This document shows positions 12,269-25,080 of a stretch of DNA of 64,000 bases, one piece after another. The notes under the pieces were generated by a model. The model did not search any database. It saw only the letters and a list, made by a program, of their open reading frames with translations, and had not been told where the DNA came from. This DNA is from Chrysomallon squamiferum (taxonomy: Eukaryota; Mollusca; Gastropoda; Neomphalida; Peltospiridae): the NCBI GenBank assembly GCA_012295275.1, contig CM022673.1, positions 25,212,261 to 25,276,260 on the forward strand, written 5' to 3'. Numbering within the stretch: position 1 is the first letter of the stretch; every line of letters begins with the position of its first letter. The translations under genes and the position numbers were made by a program.

Positions 12269-12655
12269 CATACTGTTTTATGAATCTTTGTTGACACTTA
12301 ACTGGTTACAGATTTCAAACTAAATTATGAAAGTTGCAATATTAAATGGGAACATTTTACTTTACAGTGAAAGATGAGAATTCCTTTTTGTATCATACTG
12401 AAAAAATATGTATTATAGATCACTTTACATTCTGTAGGTTCATTTTTAAAACATTTTTTTCATACTGTTTTATGAATCTTTATTGACACTTAACTGATTA
12501 CAGATTTCAAACTAAATTATGAAAGTTGTAATATAAATTAGGAACATTTTACATTACAGTGAAAGACAAGAATTCCTTTTTGTATCATAATGAAAGACTG
12601 TGTATTATAGATCACTTTACATTCTGTAGTTTCATTCTTAAAACATTTTTTTATA
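12269..12655 (+). repeat. Tandem duplication in the receptor 3' UTR (period about 192 bp)
   Basis: CATACTGTTTTATGAATCTT starts at 12269 and again at 12461. The two copies stay alignable through ACAGATTTCAAACTAAATTA and CCTTTTTGTATCATA to TCACTTTACATTCTGTAG, with scattered substitutions. A T-rich tract precedes each copy. Confidence 0.9.
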
Positions 12656-15600
12656 AAGGTAAAAAGTGTTAGTGAATCAAAATTTGTTAGGATCAGCGTG
12701 TGTTCAGATATTTGAAATGAATCAGTGTCCTGACTAAGTTTAGTAATTTAGGAAATTTATAAATTAAATAACTATATATATGTATATTTTCCTATAATTA
12801 AATCACAGCTTACAGTTTCCTTCATATGCTTTGTGTCAAATAACAACCCTTTTTACTACAGGATTTAGTGGGATAAATGTAAATATCTTCTTTTTTTTTC
12901 TGCATTTTTATATCATCAATCCACATAATAAAAGAAAAAAAACCCACATAGTCTTTGGTGCTAATTCAACTTAGAAAATATTTCTTAATTTTAAAAATAA
13001 TAAAATACATTTATATTCATACTTTTATGATAAATACTAAATTTGTTATGAAGTTTGGGCTTATTCAAATATTCCACAGCCATAACTATGCTGCTTATGT
13101 TGATGGTGATGTGGACATTTATGAAGTTACTGACAAAAAGTTAATTTCTTCTGTTAACTTCCTCAAACAGAAGGTTTGATAACTGCACATGCCTTGGGCT
13201 TTGTTAATCAGGAATTAAATTTTATTTTATCAAGGTTTTCTGATCTGTTGACTGATGATTTTAATCCTCACTTAGTGTTGTCCAGTGGTTAGATTAAATG
13301 TAAGTTGGCACATTAGAACTAGATATTTTATTTTTGATTCTAGCTAATGTTCAATGAATTTGGCCTCAGATTTTTAACATAGGGCAAAAAGTTATATAAT
13401 TTTTATTTATATGTTTAAGTATTTGTTAAAATTGATGTATTTATGTAGAATAAATATTTTTGTCTGGCAAACTCTTTAATTTTAAGTTTAAAATAAGAGG
13501 AATTGTCGTCCTTTACATACTGAACAACAGAAAATCAGTTCAGATGCTCTCTTGTCAAGTGTCATTTCTAAAAAAATAGGGTCTTTTTCTGGCTGGGATT
13601 ATTTATTTATTTATTGATTCATTTATTTTGTTTGTTTGTTGTTGATGTTTTATTCCAAAACAGAACAAAATATATCTCTGTATTGACGTTTTGTTAGATA
13701 CATTTAAAAAAATTAGAGATGTTATTTTATTTTGATAGATAAAATGGCTAAATGATTTATTATTTAATTTGATGTCTGTACAAATATTTTCTGTTATGGT
13801 AGAAATAAAATAAATTTTGGAAAGTTACACATTGTCAAGAACAGTTCAGTAATTAAGTGTATTTAGATCAGTCTAAAAGTTTTAATCCAAAATTGGAGAA
13901 ATGAATTTGATATTTAGATTAGTTTCAAAATTATAAGTTATAATTCTGTTACTAACTTATGACTGATAGAACTGATTATGTTTAAATTATGATTTGGATC
14001 TTGAAAGTTCTAAATCTTGTTTCAAAACTCTAGTGAATAATTCCTTCCTTTTTTTAAAACAATAGATTATTATTGGTTCAATTTTTTATCTTCATATTAT
14101 CAGTTTTAGCTTTAAAAAATATAAAAGTTATCTTGTTTAAATAATGTATAAATATACAGATTGTAAATTTAATTTTTTTTTTCTTATTACAAAACTTAAA
14201 ATTTGATGTTCTGCATGTTTTATTAAAAGTTATAGGTGTTGTATTGGAAAATGGCAAAATCAATTTAATTAAAATTGTAAAAAATGTTCCTCCACTTTCT
14301 CCTTTCCCTTTTAAATGTTTGAAACTGTTTACATTTTCAGTTATTACAAAGTATACTGTTTGCATATATATGTTTTGCCATATTGCCGATTCTATTTTTA
14401 TAGTTATTTCAGGCAGCTGTATTCTTACTGATAATGAAGGAAATTTTCATCTCTTTTTCATTCTGTCCCTGAAGATTAAGGACAGCATCAATAAAATCAG
14501 TCAATACTTTGTATTTCAATATTTAAAAAAAAAAAAAACATTTTTAATAGTTTACACACACACACACACACACACACAAACATATGTAATAAAACATGAG
14601 TGCATTTGTATGTGTGTGTATATATATATATATATATTATAAATTGATTAGTTACAAATTGTTAACAAAGAGACATTATGTACAGAAGTATAAATTAATA
14701 TTTACATAAAACAGTTTAGTTTTACTTTATGACTTTTAAAATGTTTTTTAGAAAAAATAATTTCCATTAATAGCCATTTGTTCTATTAATGAAATTACTA
14801 TTAATTTTTTTTTCTTTTTTTTTTCACCCAAACATAATTTAAGTCTGGATGTAACTAGAATTTTTATTGTACATTTTGTCATTTTCATCATAATTACACG
14901 AGTATTATTTTATTTATGTAGTTGCTATGGTTTATAAAATTAATTGTAGTTGACATAAAAAGGAGTTTTTTTGCAAAAACAAAATAAATAAACAAACTTT
15001 CTACATTGAAATTTACCTACAAAAATGAAAAGGGATACATTCAGTAGCTGAAATAGTATGTTGAATCTTTTTCTTCAGTTTAAAATTTAAAATATGTTAC
15101 AGAAGATTATTATTATTTATTTTTTTCAAAATTATATATGTATTTAGCTTTCATAGAAAAGAAACCAAAATGAACAGTGACCAGTTAAGCTAATACAATT
15201 TCTAACAGCTTATATCTGTGTCTTGACAACCACATCTTATTTTTGTATTATTATAATTTCGTTACTACCCATCTTTGTTCATGTGTCATTTAGTTTACAA
15301 ATTTTAAAATTAATTTTATATTTAATAGTGGTAATTATCAATATCTATGTACCAAAATTGCTTTTCCTAAGTTACATCAGTATTAGGTATCTCATTTCAG
15401 ATTGATGTTTGATAAACTTAGTTAAATGTTATACAGGTACTAGAAGTTGATAAATTTCAATCTAAATACCACCATTAAGAATTTGTTAACAGTATTACAT
15501 ATTGTGTTACTGAACTGAATAGTTCTGGTAATAAACTTAGAATTTTTATATCATTTGTTGTCGTTTGGTTGTCATTTTCTTTCATATTTTATTTTTCTTT

Positions 15601-15979
15601 ATAACATTCTGTTTCTTAAGAATAAAATGAAAATGTTTTATTGAAAAACTCATTCACACGTTTTGTACACATGGTTAAAAACTATATATATATATATATA
15701 TTAAAAAACGTTGAAAAATAAGATGGCTTCATTATGAAACAGGCTGTGCTTTCTTTCAGTTAGCAGTCAGGGATGTTTCCAACAGTCAGGAAATTGCATG
15801 ATGTTGCCTCAGAAAAAATTGGTGATGGAACTCATAACTAGCAAGAAAGAGAACAATGGACATACTGACAAGGACTGATGTTGAGTGCCATCACATTTCA
15901 GTCTCTAGTCACAGTCACATGCATTTTCAGATGTATGGAACATGAGTACAAGCACAAAAATCTCCATAAGAAGCAACTT

Positions 15980-15985
15980 TTTATT
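15980..15985 (-). terminator. Candidate polyadenylation signal of the CYTH gene
   Basis: TTTATT on the plus strand reads AATAAA on the minus strand, 118 bases after the CYTH stop codon. It is the nearest canonical signal I saw downstream of that gene. Confidence 0.45.
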
Positions 15986-16102
15986 GGTGACAATTAGTCA
16001 ACCATAAAGACACATCAAAATATATATATAAAAAAAACTTTTAAATCTTAAATTCAGAAATAAAACCCTGTGAAAGTAACTGGCAATCAAACATTCTGTG
16101 CA

Positions 16103-17555
16103 TCAGGTTTTCAGTTTCTGGATCAAATCCATGTATGCACACCGTATTAAACATTCTTCCTTTACTCCCAGTTTCTTCATCAGATTGTCTGCAATTTTCT
16201 GACCATCTTCAACTGTCTGATCGTCATTAAGAACAACCTTTAAAACACAAAAACAATTTAAAAAAATAAACTAACATATTTCTTGATTTTGCAGCAACTG
16301 AGGCTTTATACTTCTCTTTTAACCCTATCAGATTTGTATATAGGTACTGAATTGGCAGTTTATATTTGTCTGCATATAAAAGTTTGTGTGGCTAGATGAA
16401 AGAAATTGAACAATCCCATCAGAGATTTAAAATGCAGAATTATTTACATATGTTATTATCATTAATTATTATGCAGCTTTGCAAAAGGCACCTATTATAA
16501 CTGTTAAAATTTTTTTTTTTTAAATTATAAAATTAAATAACCACAAATTTGGACCAGTAAATTTAGATGGACATTCTTAGAAAAAAAAGCACTTTACGTT
16601 TACATATGCACGAGAAACAATCATGAAAATCTTAATTCTAAATGAACACAGAATTAAGTCCTATACTTACTTCTAATTCCATAAACTCCCCAAGACCTTC
16701 GACAGAATCTACATGTATTCGAGTCTGACCAACCAGATACAGATGTCGCTTTTTCTTTACCACACCTTTGATACCATAGGCTTTTGAAAGAGCAATCTGG
16801 ATAATATAAATATAGTTATTTCTGTAGAAGTCAGAGATAAATAATTCAGTAAACATTATATTAAAATGTTGTAAATTAACTGGAAAGCTTATATTTTTAA
16901 ATTTCTTTTTTACATTTAAAATCCTGAGTTAAATTTTTTTTTTTTATTTTTTTAATTTTTTTTAAAGTGATTAATGCATTTGTCTTGATCAGACTACAAG
17001 GAACTAGATATGAAAAAAAATTAATAATTAAAATCAAAGTTTGAAAGATGAGTTAAACCACAACCTTCAGATTTTCTGGATCACTGACGACAGCTGTGTG
17101 ATAGTCACTAAGTTTTGGTCCAGCACTGTCTGGCCTGTCATAGTAGATAAGACTGGCTTGATCTCCCTGGATAATATATAATACTAAAATAATTACTTAA
17201 AATGTAAATTTTAACTGTTACTAAAGTAAAATAAAATGTTCACACTGCTCTAACCAAATGATTTAAACGTTAGAAACCCAAAATGTGAGGTACTGGAAAA
17301 GAAGTTTACCTAACCAGTTTCCAAATCACTTTTATTTTATTTAACAGTTTGTTTAGACTTAAAAAATAATGAAAAACTGGTGTTCCATAGATAGTTTACC
17401 TCTGTCTGCCTCAGTTTCAAACGACCTTTTGGTGTCAGGAAAAACGTATCTTCTTGTACAATTAATCTTCCTTCTGATGAACTCAGCTGAATTGCTTTAT
17501 TTCTTAAAGATGTCTGATCTTCCACACTTGCTTTTATTTCAACATTTCTTGGCAT
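16103..17555 (-). CDS. CYTH-domain protein (class IV adenylate cyclase-like / triphosphate tunnel family)
   Basis: Four minus-strand coding exons with exact phases: 17400-17555, 17065-17166, 16671-16796 and 16103-16237, giving 172 residues. The protein is a single CYTH domain. Family-like blocks are NVEIKASV at the N-terminus, DTFF..PKGRLKLRQTE, SLIYYDRPDSAGPK, KKKRHLYLVGQTRIHVD, GLGEFMELEVVL and a terminal AYMDLIQKL. CYTH proteins bind triphosphates and divalent metal in a beta-barrel tunnel. Members include CyaB-type cyclases and thiamine triphosphatase. The alternating basic and acidic residues of the later strands (KLRQ, VVKKKRHLYL, RIHVD, EFMELE) fit a tunnel lining. The usual N-terminal ExExK appears as NVEIK, lacking the first Glu. 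Length fits the animal CyaB-like group. The substrate is not known from sequence. A non-coding exon may lie upstream at 19243-19374. Confidence 0.88.
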
Positions 17556-18036
17556 TTTGTCATAACAGCTACCCCAAACTGAGACAGTCATTAAAAACAT
17601 ATATATATAAATATGAATATTAATAAAGAAGTAGAAATGCATATTAATATCATTACAACAAAAAAAATACAAAAATATTAATTTTATAATTCTAAAACAG
17701 CAATTATAATTAAAATAATTATTGTTGAGAAAAAAAACAAAAAATAAAAGAATATGAGCTTTTCTTTTCTAAGTTTATTATAGAAAGATAACTACCACTT
17801 TCTACTAAAAACTGATGTCTTCAAAAGTTATGTATGGCTTCACTTACAGACTGCATATAATTCTCTGAAAAATGTCTGTCAACTTGTAAAACAAATACCA
17901 CAATTCTAATAATTTCAGTGATAAATAACTTTACACAGCAATGCTAGAAGTTGCCATGAACCCTCATGTAAGCAATGATAATCAAAAATGTCCCATGCAA
18001 CAGAAGTAAAAGTGCTAATAAATATTTATAACATCT

Positions 18037-18125
18037 ATATGATAGTCACTATATTTTGGTCCTGCATTATTTGGCTTGATAACATATGATACTAATTACT
18101 AAAACAATGAATGTAAATTCATGAA
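18037..18125 (-). pseudogene. Decayed duplicate of CYTH exon 2 in the upstream intron
   Basis: GATAGTCACTATATTTTGGTCC here matches GATAGTCACTAAGTTTTGGTCC in the coding exon at 17065-17166. It continues with GCA, TTTGGC, TTGAT and ATACTAA blocks in the same order, but two internal segments are missing and there are substitutions. A second matching patch with nearly the same offset (about 960-975 bases) occurs near 18285-18320 (AAGTTTAC .. CAGTTTCC) against 17310-17330. The reading frame is destroyed. Confidence 0.65.
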
Positions 18126-18622
18126 TATTCAATAGGGCTTGTACAAATTGCAAGCCTGTATCTATTTTTAGATGACATTGTAATCAGTAGCTCCACCTAC
18201 ATACCTGAAGCTACAGTGTCTGAGTATTGTAGAATAACTTGCCACTTGCAGTTTTAGACACTTCATTAACGGTTGAGAAAAAAAAAAGTTTACATGGAGT
18301 TTCAGCAGTTTCCACATTAGTTTGTTTTTCGAAATTAATGAGCAGTGGCTTTTCCATTTTTGCTCTCACTGAATTAAATTTGTATTTATTTATTTATTTA
18401 TTTATTTAAATATTTATTTATTTATTATTAATATTTTAGTATCATATATGTTTCAACATTAGATCTATTCTTGAAGCATTTAGAGTGACATTACTGCATT
18501 TTAAGATGTTATGTGTCTAACAACTCTGGAAAGTTCAGCTTAACTCTTTTTTTTTACACTTGATTTTTCAGTCTAAGTATTTTAAATATTTTGTGATTAA
18601 AAAGGTTAAAAGACGCTGTGAT

Positions 18623-18625
<3 letters not shown>

Positions 18626-18664
<39 letters not shown>
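18626..18664. repeat. TG microsatellite
   Basis: TG run of about 19 units, in the presumed first intron of the CYTH gene. Confidence 0.95.
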
Positions 18665-18667
<3 letters not shown>

Positions 18668-19242
18668 AGGGAAGCAGATACAAATTAAACTTTGAAAATC
18701 TAATTTATTTATGTTTCTATTTTACATTTATATTATCAAACTTGATGTTTTCTCAGAATTTGATTGTTACAGTTTTGTTTACTCAAAACCATTTTTGTAA
18801 TAACATGCATTTGATATCAACTATCTTGCCATTTGTGTTATTAACTCTATATGTAGGCATTAATAAATAAAAAAATATACCATTACGTAACTGAATGAAT
18901 TTACATATACTGATGTGTATGAACTTTAGCTCAGTTATGTGAATCACCTAAGAAAAATTTTAAGTTGATCACACCATAGAATTGTTTTAGAATGATTATA
19001 ACTTTATTCACCTAAGGTGAATATTAACTCAGTATGATGATGATGATGATGATGATGATAAAAATAATTCAAATCAGCTAACAGCCATTGTATACTTTAT
19101 TATTTATTTGAAGAAAATTCTTCAACAACCAATATTTCAATGAAATACTCAAGAACAGTTATTTTTATTTCTTTAAAACAAGCATTTAAATTTAAAATAA
19201 TTACTGATGTGTATATACACACATACACACATACATACTTAC

Positions 19243-19374
19243 GTTAGCATGGAGCACGTGGAACGATAACTCGTGATGGCACAATATTTCGCCGGTCAGG
19301 AAATAAGTCTAGATTTTTCCATTGGGTACAGACTACTTCAGAATGTTCATTTCTGACACCGACAAATGAACCAG
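19243..19374 (-). other. Candidate upstream exon of the CYTH gene
   Basis: On the minus strand an ATAG acceptor ends at 19375 and a GTAAGTATG donor begins at 19242, bracketing 132 bases that are richer in G and C than their surroundings. One frame stays open for about 43 codons (including WKNLDLFPDRRNIVPSR) and stops one base before the donor. It could be a 5' UTR exon joined to the CAG acceptor before the CYTH start codon. I do not recognise the peptide. Confidence 0.3.
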
Positions 19375-21230
19375 CTATAAAAGTTAATTTATTAATCTGC
19401 TGCAACATTATAATTTCAGTTTGTTATGCACGCATTGCACTAAAATAATACAGTTTGAAAATTTTGATTAAGGTGTGTAGTTACAAGAGGTGTTCTACAT
19501 TGTAGTAAGAACAAGCACCCACACCTTTATTAGTGTAAATCATAAAAAAATACAGAAAATGGACATAAAATTGTTGATTTTGGAAATTTAAAACACGATG
19601 TGACGGTTTCCGAGCGTACACGGAAATATCCGATCGAAATTCAAGATCGCGACGACCGAGTGTGTTTATTTTTCATTCTTTTCTTTTACTCATTTTTTTT
19701 AATTTTTTTTATTATAAAAATAGTTCTATTACATTACTCAGGAATGCGAAATACTATTATAAATATTATAATATAAGTGTATAAAAAGAAGCTATAAAAC
19801 AGCATTACTATTCTCTACAGTGATTTTTTATTATTGCTATCAACATATGAGCGATTGTCTTTGGAGCGGCTCTCCTTTTTAGCGATATATCTTAAACTAT
19901 AAGATGAGCTATAACGTATAAAGAGAAGCAAATTAAAAGTAAAATAAAAAAGGGAAATGCAAATTGTTGTACAATATCACAAAGCTGACAATAACGTAGA
20001 GTTATTTAAAAATGTATTAGAAATTATAAGAAGTTAGATATTCATCTCGAGGTTGTAAGATTTTTCTGCTAAAGGTCTCTAACCGCATTGTGTTTGTGGT
20101 ACGGATATCCATCAAAGTTAATACGTTTTTTCCATCACTGTTAAGGCTGGCGACAAAGTCTTTGATGTATTTGAAAAATAAAAATAAAAATGAAAACGAA
20201 AACGAAAATAAAGATAGAACGAAATATCCAAAATTAAATACAACAGAAAAATAGCAGTTTATCGCTCAGTGAAATTCGAGATACAAATGCTACAAGTTTC
20301 ACGTCTGACGTTGAAATACAACTGAACGGATAATTGTAAGTTGTGACAAACGAGGTTGTTTTCAAGAAATTCCCGATTCTTTTAACACTCTTAATTCGGC
20401 GGTGCTTTTATAATTGCGGAAAAAATTTACGGATATTTATGGGCTGAATTTCTTGATTGACCTTTGTCACGCTAAATAGCGCTATTTTTAGAATGTCGCG
20501 CTTAATTGCATCGCCTCAAAATACCTCGCGCGTTTGTACTTGGCGCTCAAAAGATAATCGCTCTAGCGATGCTAGCTCAAGAATATGACAAGAAAAACCC
20601 ACAACTGACCATTATCACTATTAGCTGCAGCGTGACAGCTTTAGTAAATAAATAAATAAATAAATAAACAACTTGGAAGCTTTTAATTTTTGTATATTAT
20701 AAAATAGTGGGTGTATATACAAGTGTATAAGAGTATGATCACGTGTGCATGTCTGTTTTTGTTGTAAACCATATTCATGATATTGGGATATAAAAAAAAA
20801 AAAAAAAAAAAAAAATGTTTAATAATATATACACATTGTTTCATAAATATATATTAATATATTATATTGGTTTCGGAATGTCCCAGAACCTTTACGTCAT
20901 ACTTAATTAAAATATATTCATAAATAAAAATGTACGTGGGTCTTTACGGCATTTGTTCGTGTCATTAAAGTCTGAGTCAACCACTGTGATTCTAAAATAA
21001 TTAAGCATTATTGTTGAATTAATTCCCGGATCACGCTAGATCCTATAACAAGCATTCTAAATAAAAATACTTGGCAGTAACTAGACTCTTTTTGAAATGA
21101 GGCAAAAAACACTTACTCGCCGAGCGAAGCGAAGCAAACAAATTTGGGCGTGACGCTTCGACTTGAAAAACGTTATCGTTTCTATCGGAATAGAGATTTA
21201 TGTTTTATATATTTTTAATAAAATATTTGC

Positions 21231-21274
<44 letters not shown>

Positions 21275-21389
21275 TTAAAATCGTCAATTTCGGTATGAGG
21301 AGTTTGCCTCAGTAGAGTTACGGTCAAGAAATATAACAGACAATCAGATTTTTCCGTCATAGAGAATAATACGTCCAACTTCCAGGGTC

Positions 21390-21430
<41 letters not shown>

Positions 21431-22081
21431 TGAAAGGAAAGAAAGAAAGAAAAAAGGTTGGGTGGTTTTAACGGTTGATAATATTCATTAGCTTCTTTTC
21501 TTCTGCCGTACTAGACAAGTTGTGATTGTCACACTATCACTTATTAATTATTTCATAAATGGGGAATTCACAACCTCAAAATGTTACACTAATTTGCTAT
21601 ATGTTTAAAACCAGAATGAAATCAAATATCAGTTTACTTCGTTAGGGGAATTTCTTATAAAGACGTAACTGAAAATCTGAAAATAAAGTTTAACAGGGAA
21701 ATATATAAAACTAAAACGGTCGATTACGCTGAATGGATTATTTAAATAAAACATTTAGACCTATCTTCTTTCACATTCTGCCTTTTGTATGAAAATAACC
21801 TCGTAGTATTGTTTAACAGCTACTGGAATTGAAGCCGTAGTGTCCGAGCCTTGATTGTCTGCAGAAGTAAACGTTCAAATAATAGAAAAATTACCTATTT
21901 ACGAACAACTGTTACTGGGGCATGATTTCACCTTCAAATATCAGTTGAAACAAGCCAAAAACATATTATTTAATTTAGCTAATTTTTCTTTACCAAAATT
22001 ATTGGATATTCAGTTTAAAAACATTATTACGGAAATGTGCGAAAATATCCGAAAACGTACGAATGAAAACGAAGAGTAAAC
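19375..22081. other. Intergenic region between divergent CYTH and POP5 genes
   Basis: Patches with more CpG (19590-19670 and 20390-20600) stand out from the AT-rich background and are the best candidates for promoters of the two divergent genes. The rest holds an A-run near 20790-20815, an AAT array near 21233-21272 and a long T-run near 21392-21424. An open frame of about 74 codons ends two bases before the POP5 ATG. It is treated as a finding, not as a gene. Confidence 0.5.
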
Positions 22082-24758
22082 ATGGTTCGAAGAAAACAAA
22101 GGTATAAATATTTTAAAAGTACAGTTGATTATCAAAGAAACATTTTGGTGTGTATGTATATTTAAATGTTTGTGTTTAGTAAGAAATCAATAAAATTGCA
22201 GCAATAAAATATCGTTTACTGACGCAAAACGCCGTGGTAAAAACATTCAAAATAAACTCGTGGCTGGAAACAGAACACAGTACTCTGAGTAGAGTAGTAC
22301 GAAATGTTATTTAAAGAGCAACAGTCAAGGCATATTAAAAAAAAAAAAATTGTTTACTATTTTTCACTCGACGCTTCGAAGGAAATAATATTCATATTGC
22401 CTTATTCGATAGTCATTTAAAATATGATCAGGCATTTTATTTATAACAGGTTCTGAATTTCCCATGTGAACAACATTGGCTCGTCTCAGCGAGCTGTTGT
22501 CCATGACGTCACACAATTCATAAATAGCACAGTTCTAATCAGGAACCCACAGGAAATGATTATTTATAAACACTGACAAAAAGAACTGAGAAACAGCTTT
22601 GGAAATAAAAATAAGTTTACAAACTGCTTCAGTATTTTCTCCCAGCTTTTATTCATTTCTTACCTCCCCCTATTCATATATGATGCATATTTAGAACAAA
22701 ATCTGATTACTGTTGTCTGTGTTGAGGTCCAGTATTTACTGTGTACTTAGAGACTTTGGTACCATGGCTACAAGCTTTTTATGAAACTTGTATGTTATAA
22801 AAAAATATCTATAAACCCTGAATATGAATAGGTTTATCACAAATAAATTACCACATTTACTAATAACAAAATATTAAATTAAGATTTATATATACATGTA
22901 TTTGGTGGGTTGAAATTATATATCTAAATACAGACATTTCCGTATTCCTTTTCTTTTCCTTGTTTTTGCCACAGTTTTATTTTGCATTATAAATTAAATA
23001 AAAGGAATAATATGTTGGTGTTTATAACAATCCTCCTTTTATTACAGGTATTTACTTTGTGAAGTTGTGCTTGAAAATGGAAATAGTTTGAACTGTGACA
23101 GTGCAGGGTATATGCTGAGCAAAATAATCAAGAAAACCATTCAGCTTCTTTATGGAGATTATGGGGCAGCTGTTAGCTACAGTATTGTTGGTATGCACAG
23201 AATATCATTTCTTTTTCAAGTCTTTGCACTCCTATTGACCCTTAATATATATATATAAAAGTGCAATGCATATTTAGGGGATATTTTATCATAACTTTTC
23301 TCAGTATGTAGCTGTTTAATGTTACTGCATAATTAAAAGTAGGTGATTATATAAAACTTAAACAGTTTTGTTATGTATAGAAAATGTGTATACTGAAAGA
23401 GGAAAAGAATGTTGACATTAAAACACGAGATTAGGCATAAATATATGTTAACAGTAATGCAATCATACAAATGCAAAAACCTAACAACTTCCATCCAGAA
23501 ATTTCTGCATTTTTTTTGCAAAGTAAAAAGACCAAAACAAACAATTGGTCTGTTTATATTTTTATGTCACATTAAATTATATGTTTCCAGTATAATAATG
23601 AGGTTGGAACAAAAATTCATGGTGTTTTGTAAGAGAAATTCAAATACAGTATTTTAATCATCTTTGAGAAGCTTCATGATTCCATCCATCTGGAACTTGT
23701 TATCTTTCTGGGCGAAGAACTGTTCTAAATACCACTTTATTCCAACTTGATAATAATAATAATAATAATAAATATCGTAATCCCTTATAATATCATTTAT
23801 CTAAATAGTCTGGTCCATTATGTTTCAGTTTAGCGCCACATTTTAAGTGCTGTCTTTATTTCAGTTAAATACTTCAAGGCTGAAACTAACATGGTGATGG
23901 TTCGTACTGCAAGAGTTTGTCATCAGATGGTTCAGTCTGCAATGTCATTCGTCAAAGAGATTGGTGACCAAAAAGGATTTTTTCGAACATTACATATTGG
24001 AGGTAAAAATGAAAACATTATTAACAATTACTAGAAGACCTGGATTACTTTTGTAATCAAGAAAAGCAATTTCCATTCTGATTCATTGGTTATTATAATT
24101 ATCATTTCAAGAAGGTTTTAATTATTTATTAATTATACATTTTACCCAAAGATATTTAGACTGCATTCAAATTTACCAAACATCTTTTATGTACGATTAA
24201 AACAATTCTTTTCCATAAATCAGCATCATATTAATATTTGTTGTGTAACATGTTGTTTCTCATCTTTTTTTTTTTTTTTTTTCTGCAGGTACAATAAGAT
24301 CTTGTCAGAAGTTTCTTATAAAATATCACAGGAAACAAATAAGTCACACACTACAACAGTGCAAAACAGATGGTTTGTAGGAATTATTATTTACAATTTT
24401 CGTGTTTAACAGATTATATGTTGAACATTTAATTATTTACTTCATTTCTGTGACAGTTCAAAAAAAAAAAAAAATCTTTTGAAGCAAACTTTATCAAAAA
24501 AGCTATGTTTTTAGAAAATTTAATCTTACATAATTAATGTAAAATATAATTTTTAAAAAAAATTCATGTTATTAATCCTATGTAAATAAACTCACAGATC
24601 TGTAGAAATAATTTTAAAATGATTTATGTTCATATTGATTTGTGTTTTCAGAAGAAAGAACCAAAGTGCAAGAAGCATTAATCGCAGCATGTGCAAAAAT
24701 GGAAAATATTGAAAGTGAAGATTTCAGTATTGACAAAATCATGGGTGAAAACTGTTGA
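22082..24758 (+). CDS. POP5: POP5, ribonuclease P/MRP protein subunit
   Basis: Five exons with consistent phases: 22082-22101, 23048-23190, 23865-24002, 24289-24372 and 24652-24758, giving 163 residues, the same length as human POP5. The start MVRRKQRYLLCEVV parallels the vertebrate MVRFKHRYLLCE. Other family blocks are YGDYGAAVSYSI, FKAETNMVMVRTAR, TLHIGGTIRSCQKFLIKYHR and a Cys-containing acidic C-terminus. POP5 is a core protein of RNase P, which trims tRNA 5' leaders, and of RNase MRP, which processes pre-rRNA. It acts in the nucleus and nucleolus and belongs to the Rpp14/Pop5 fold. The first exon carries only 20 coding bases. The gene converges with the TRAF gene, and an AATAAA at 25021-25026 lies only 55 bases before the TRAF stop. 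Confidence 0.93.
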
Positions 24759-25020
24759 GTAATGAATGCTGATTGAATTTCTAATGATTTGGCAGAAAGT
24801 GACTGAATAATGACTAAGAGATATACAAATTAACTTAATGGCGACTAAAAGATACACATTATTGAAATGGAAAGCTTCTGTTCAAATCAGAATGCACCCC
24901 ATTAATGTATTCTAATTTACGTTAACATCATTACATTCATTGTCATCAGAATCATCATTATAGTTCTTATTAATTATTATTATTATTATTATTATTATTA
25001 TGTGGTTGAAAATTGTTCAA

Positions 25021-25026
25021 AATAAA
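25021..25026 (+). terminator. Candidate POP5 polyadenylation signal
   Basis: AATAAA, 263 bases after the POP5 stop and just before the 3' end of the convergent TRAF coding region. Confidence 0.5.
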
Positions 25027-25080
25027 GTATATGTTTGATAATACAATACAAACAGACTAAATAATTTATAAAATATATAT

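Larger units (their letters stand above)
12170..16102. other. 3' UTR of the receptor gene and intergenic region
   Basis: Immediately after the receptor stop is a putative 3' UTR containing a tandem duplication of about 192 bp. An AATAAA at 12927-12932 could end the transcript. From about 12940 to 15960 the sequence is AT-rich and I see no supported exon. Open frames there (for example near 14244-14642) contain microsatellite translation and have no recognisable features. The end of the stretch is the probable 3' UTR of the minus-strand CYTH gene. Confidence 0.55.

Noticed and set aside
14244-14642. Open frame of about 130 codons on the plus strand
   Set aside because: It ends in translated CA/TG and TA microsatellite, overlaps an open frame on the other strand, and shows no splice context or family motif.
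20400-20600. CpG-bearing hairpin-like segment considered as a tRNA or other structured RNA
   Set aside because: No cloverleaf with A and B box elements could be drawn. Promoter-associated sequence is more likely.
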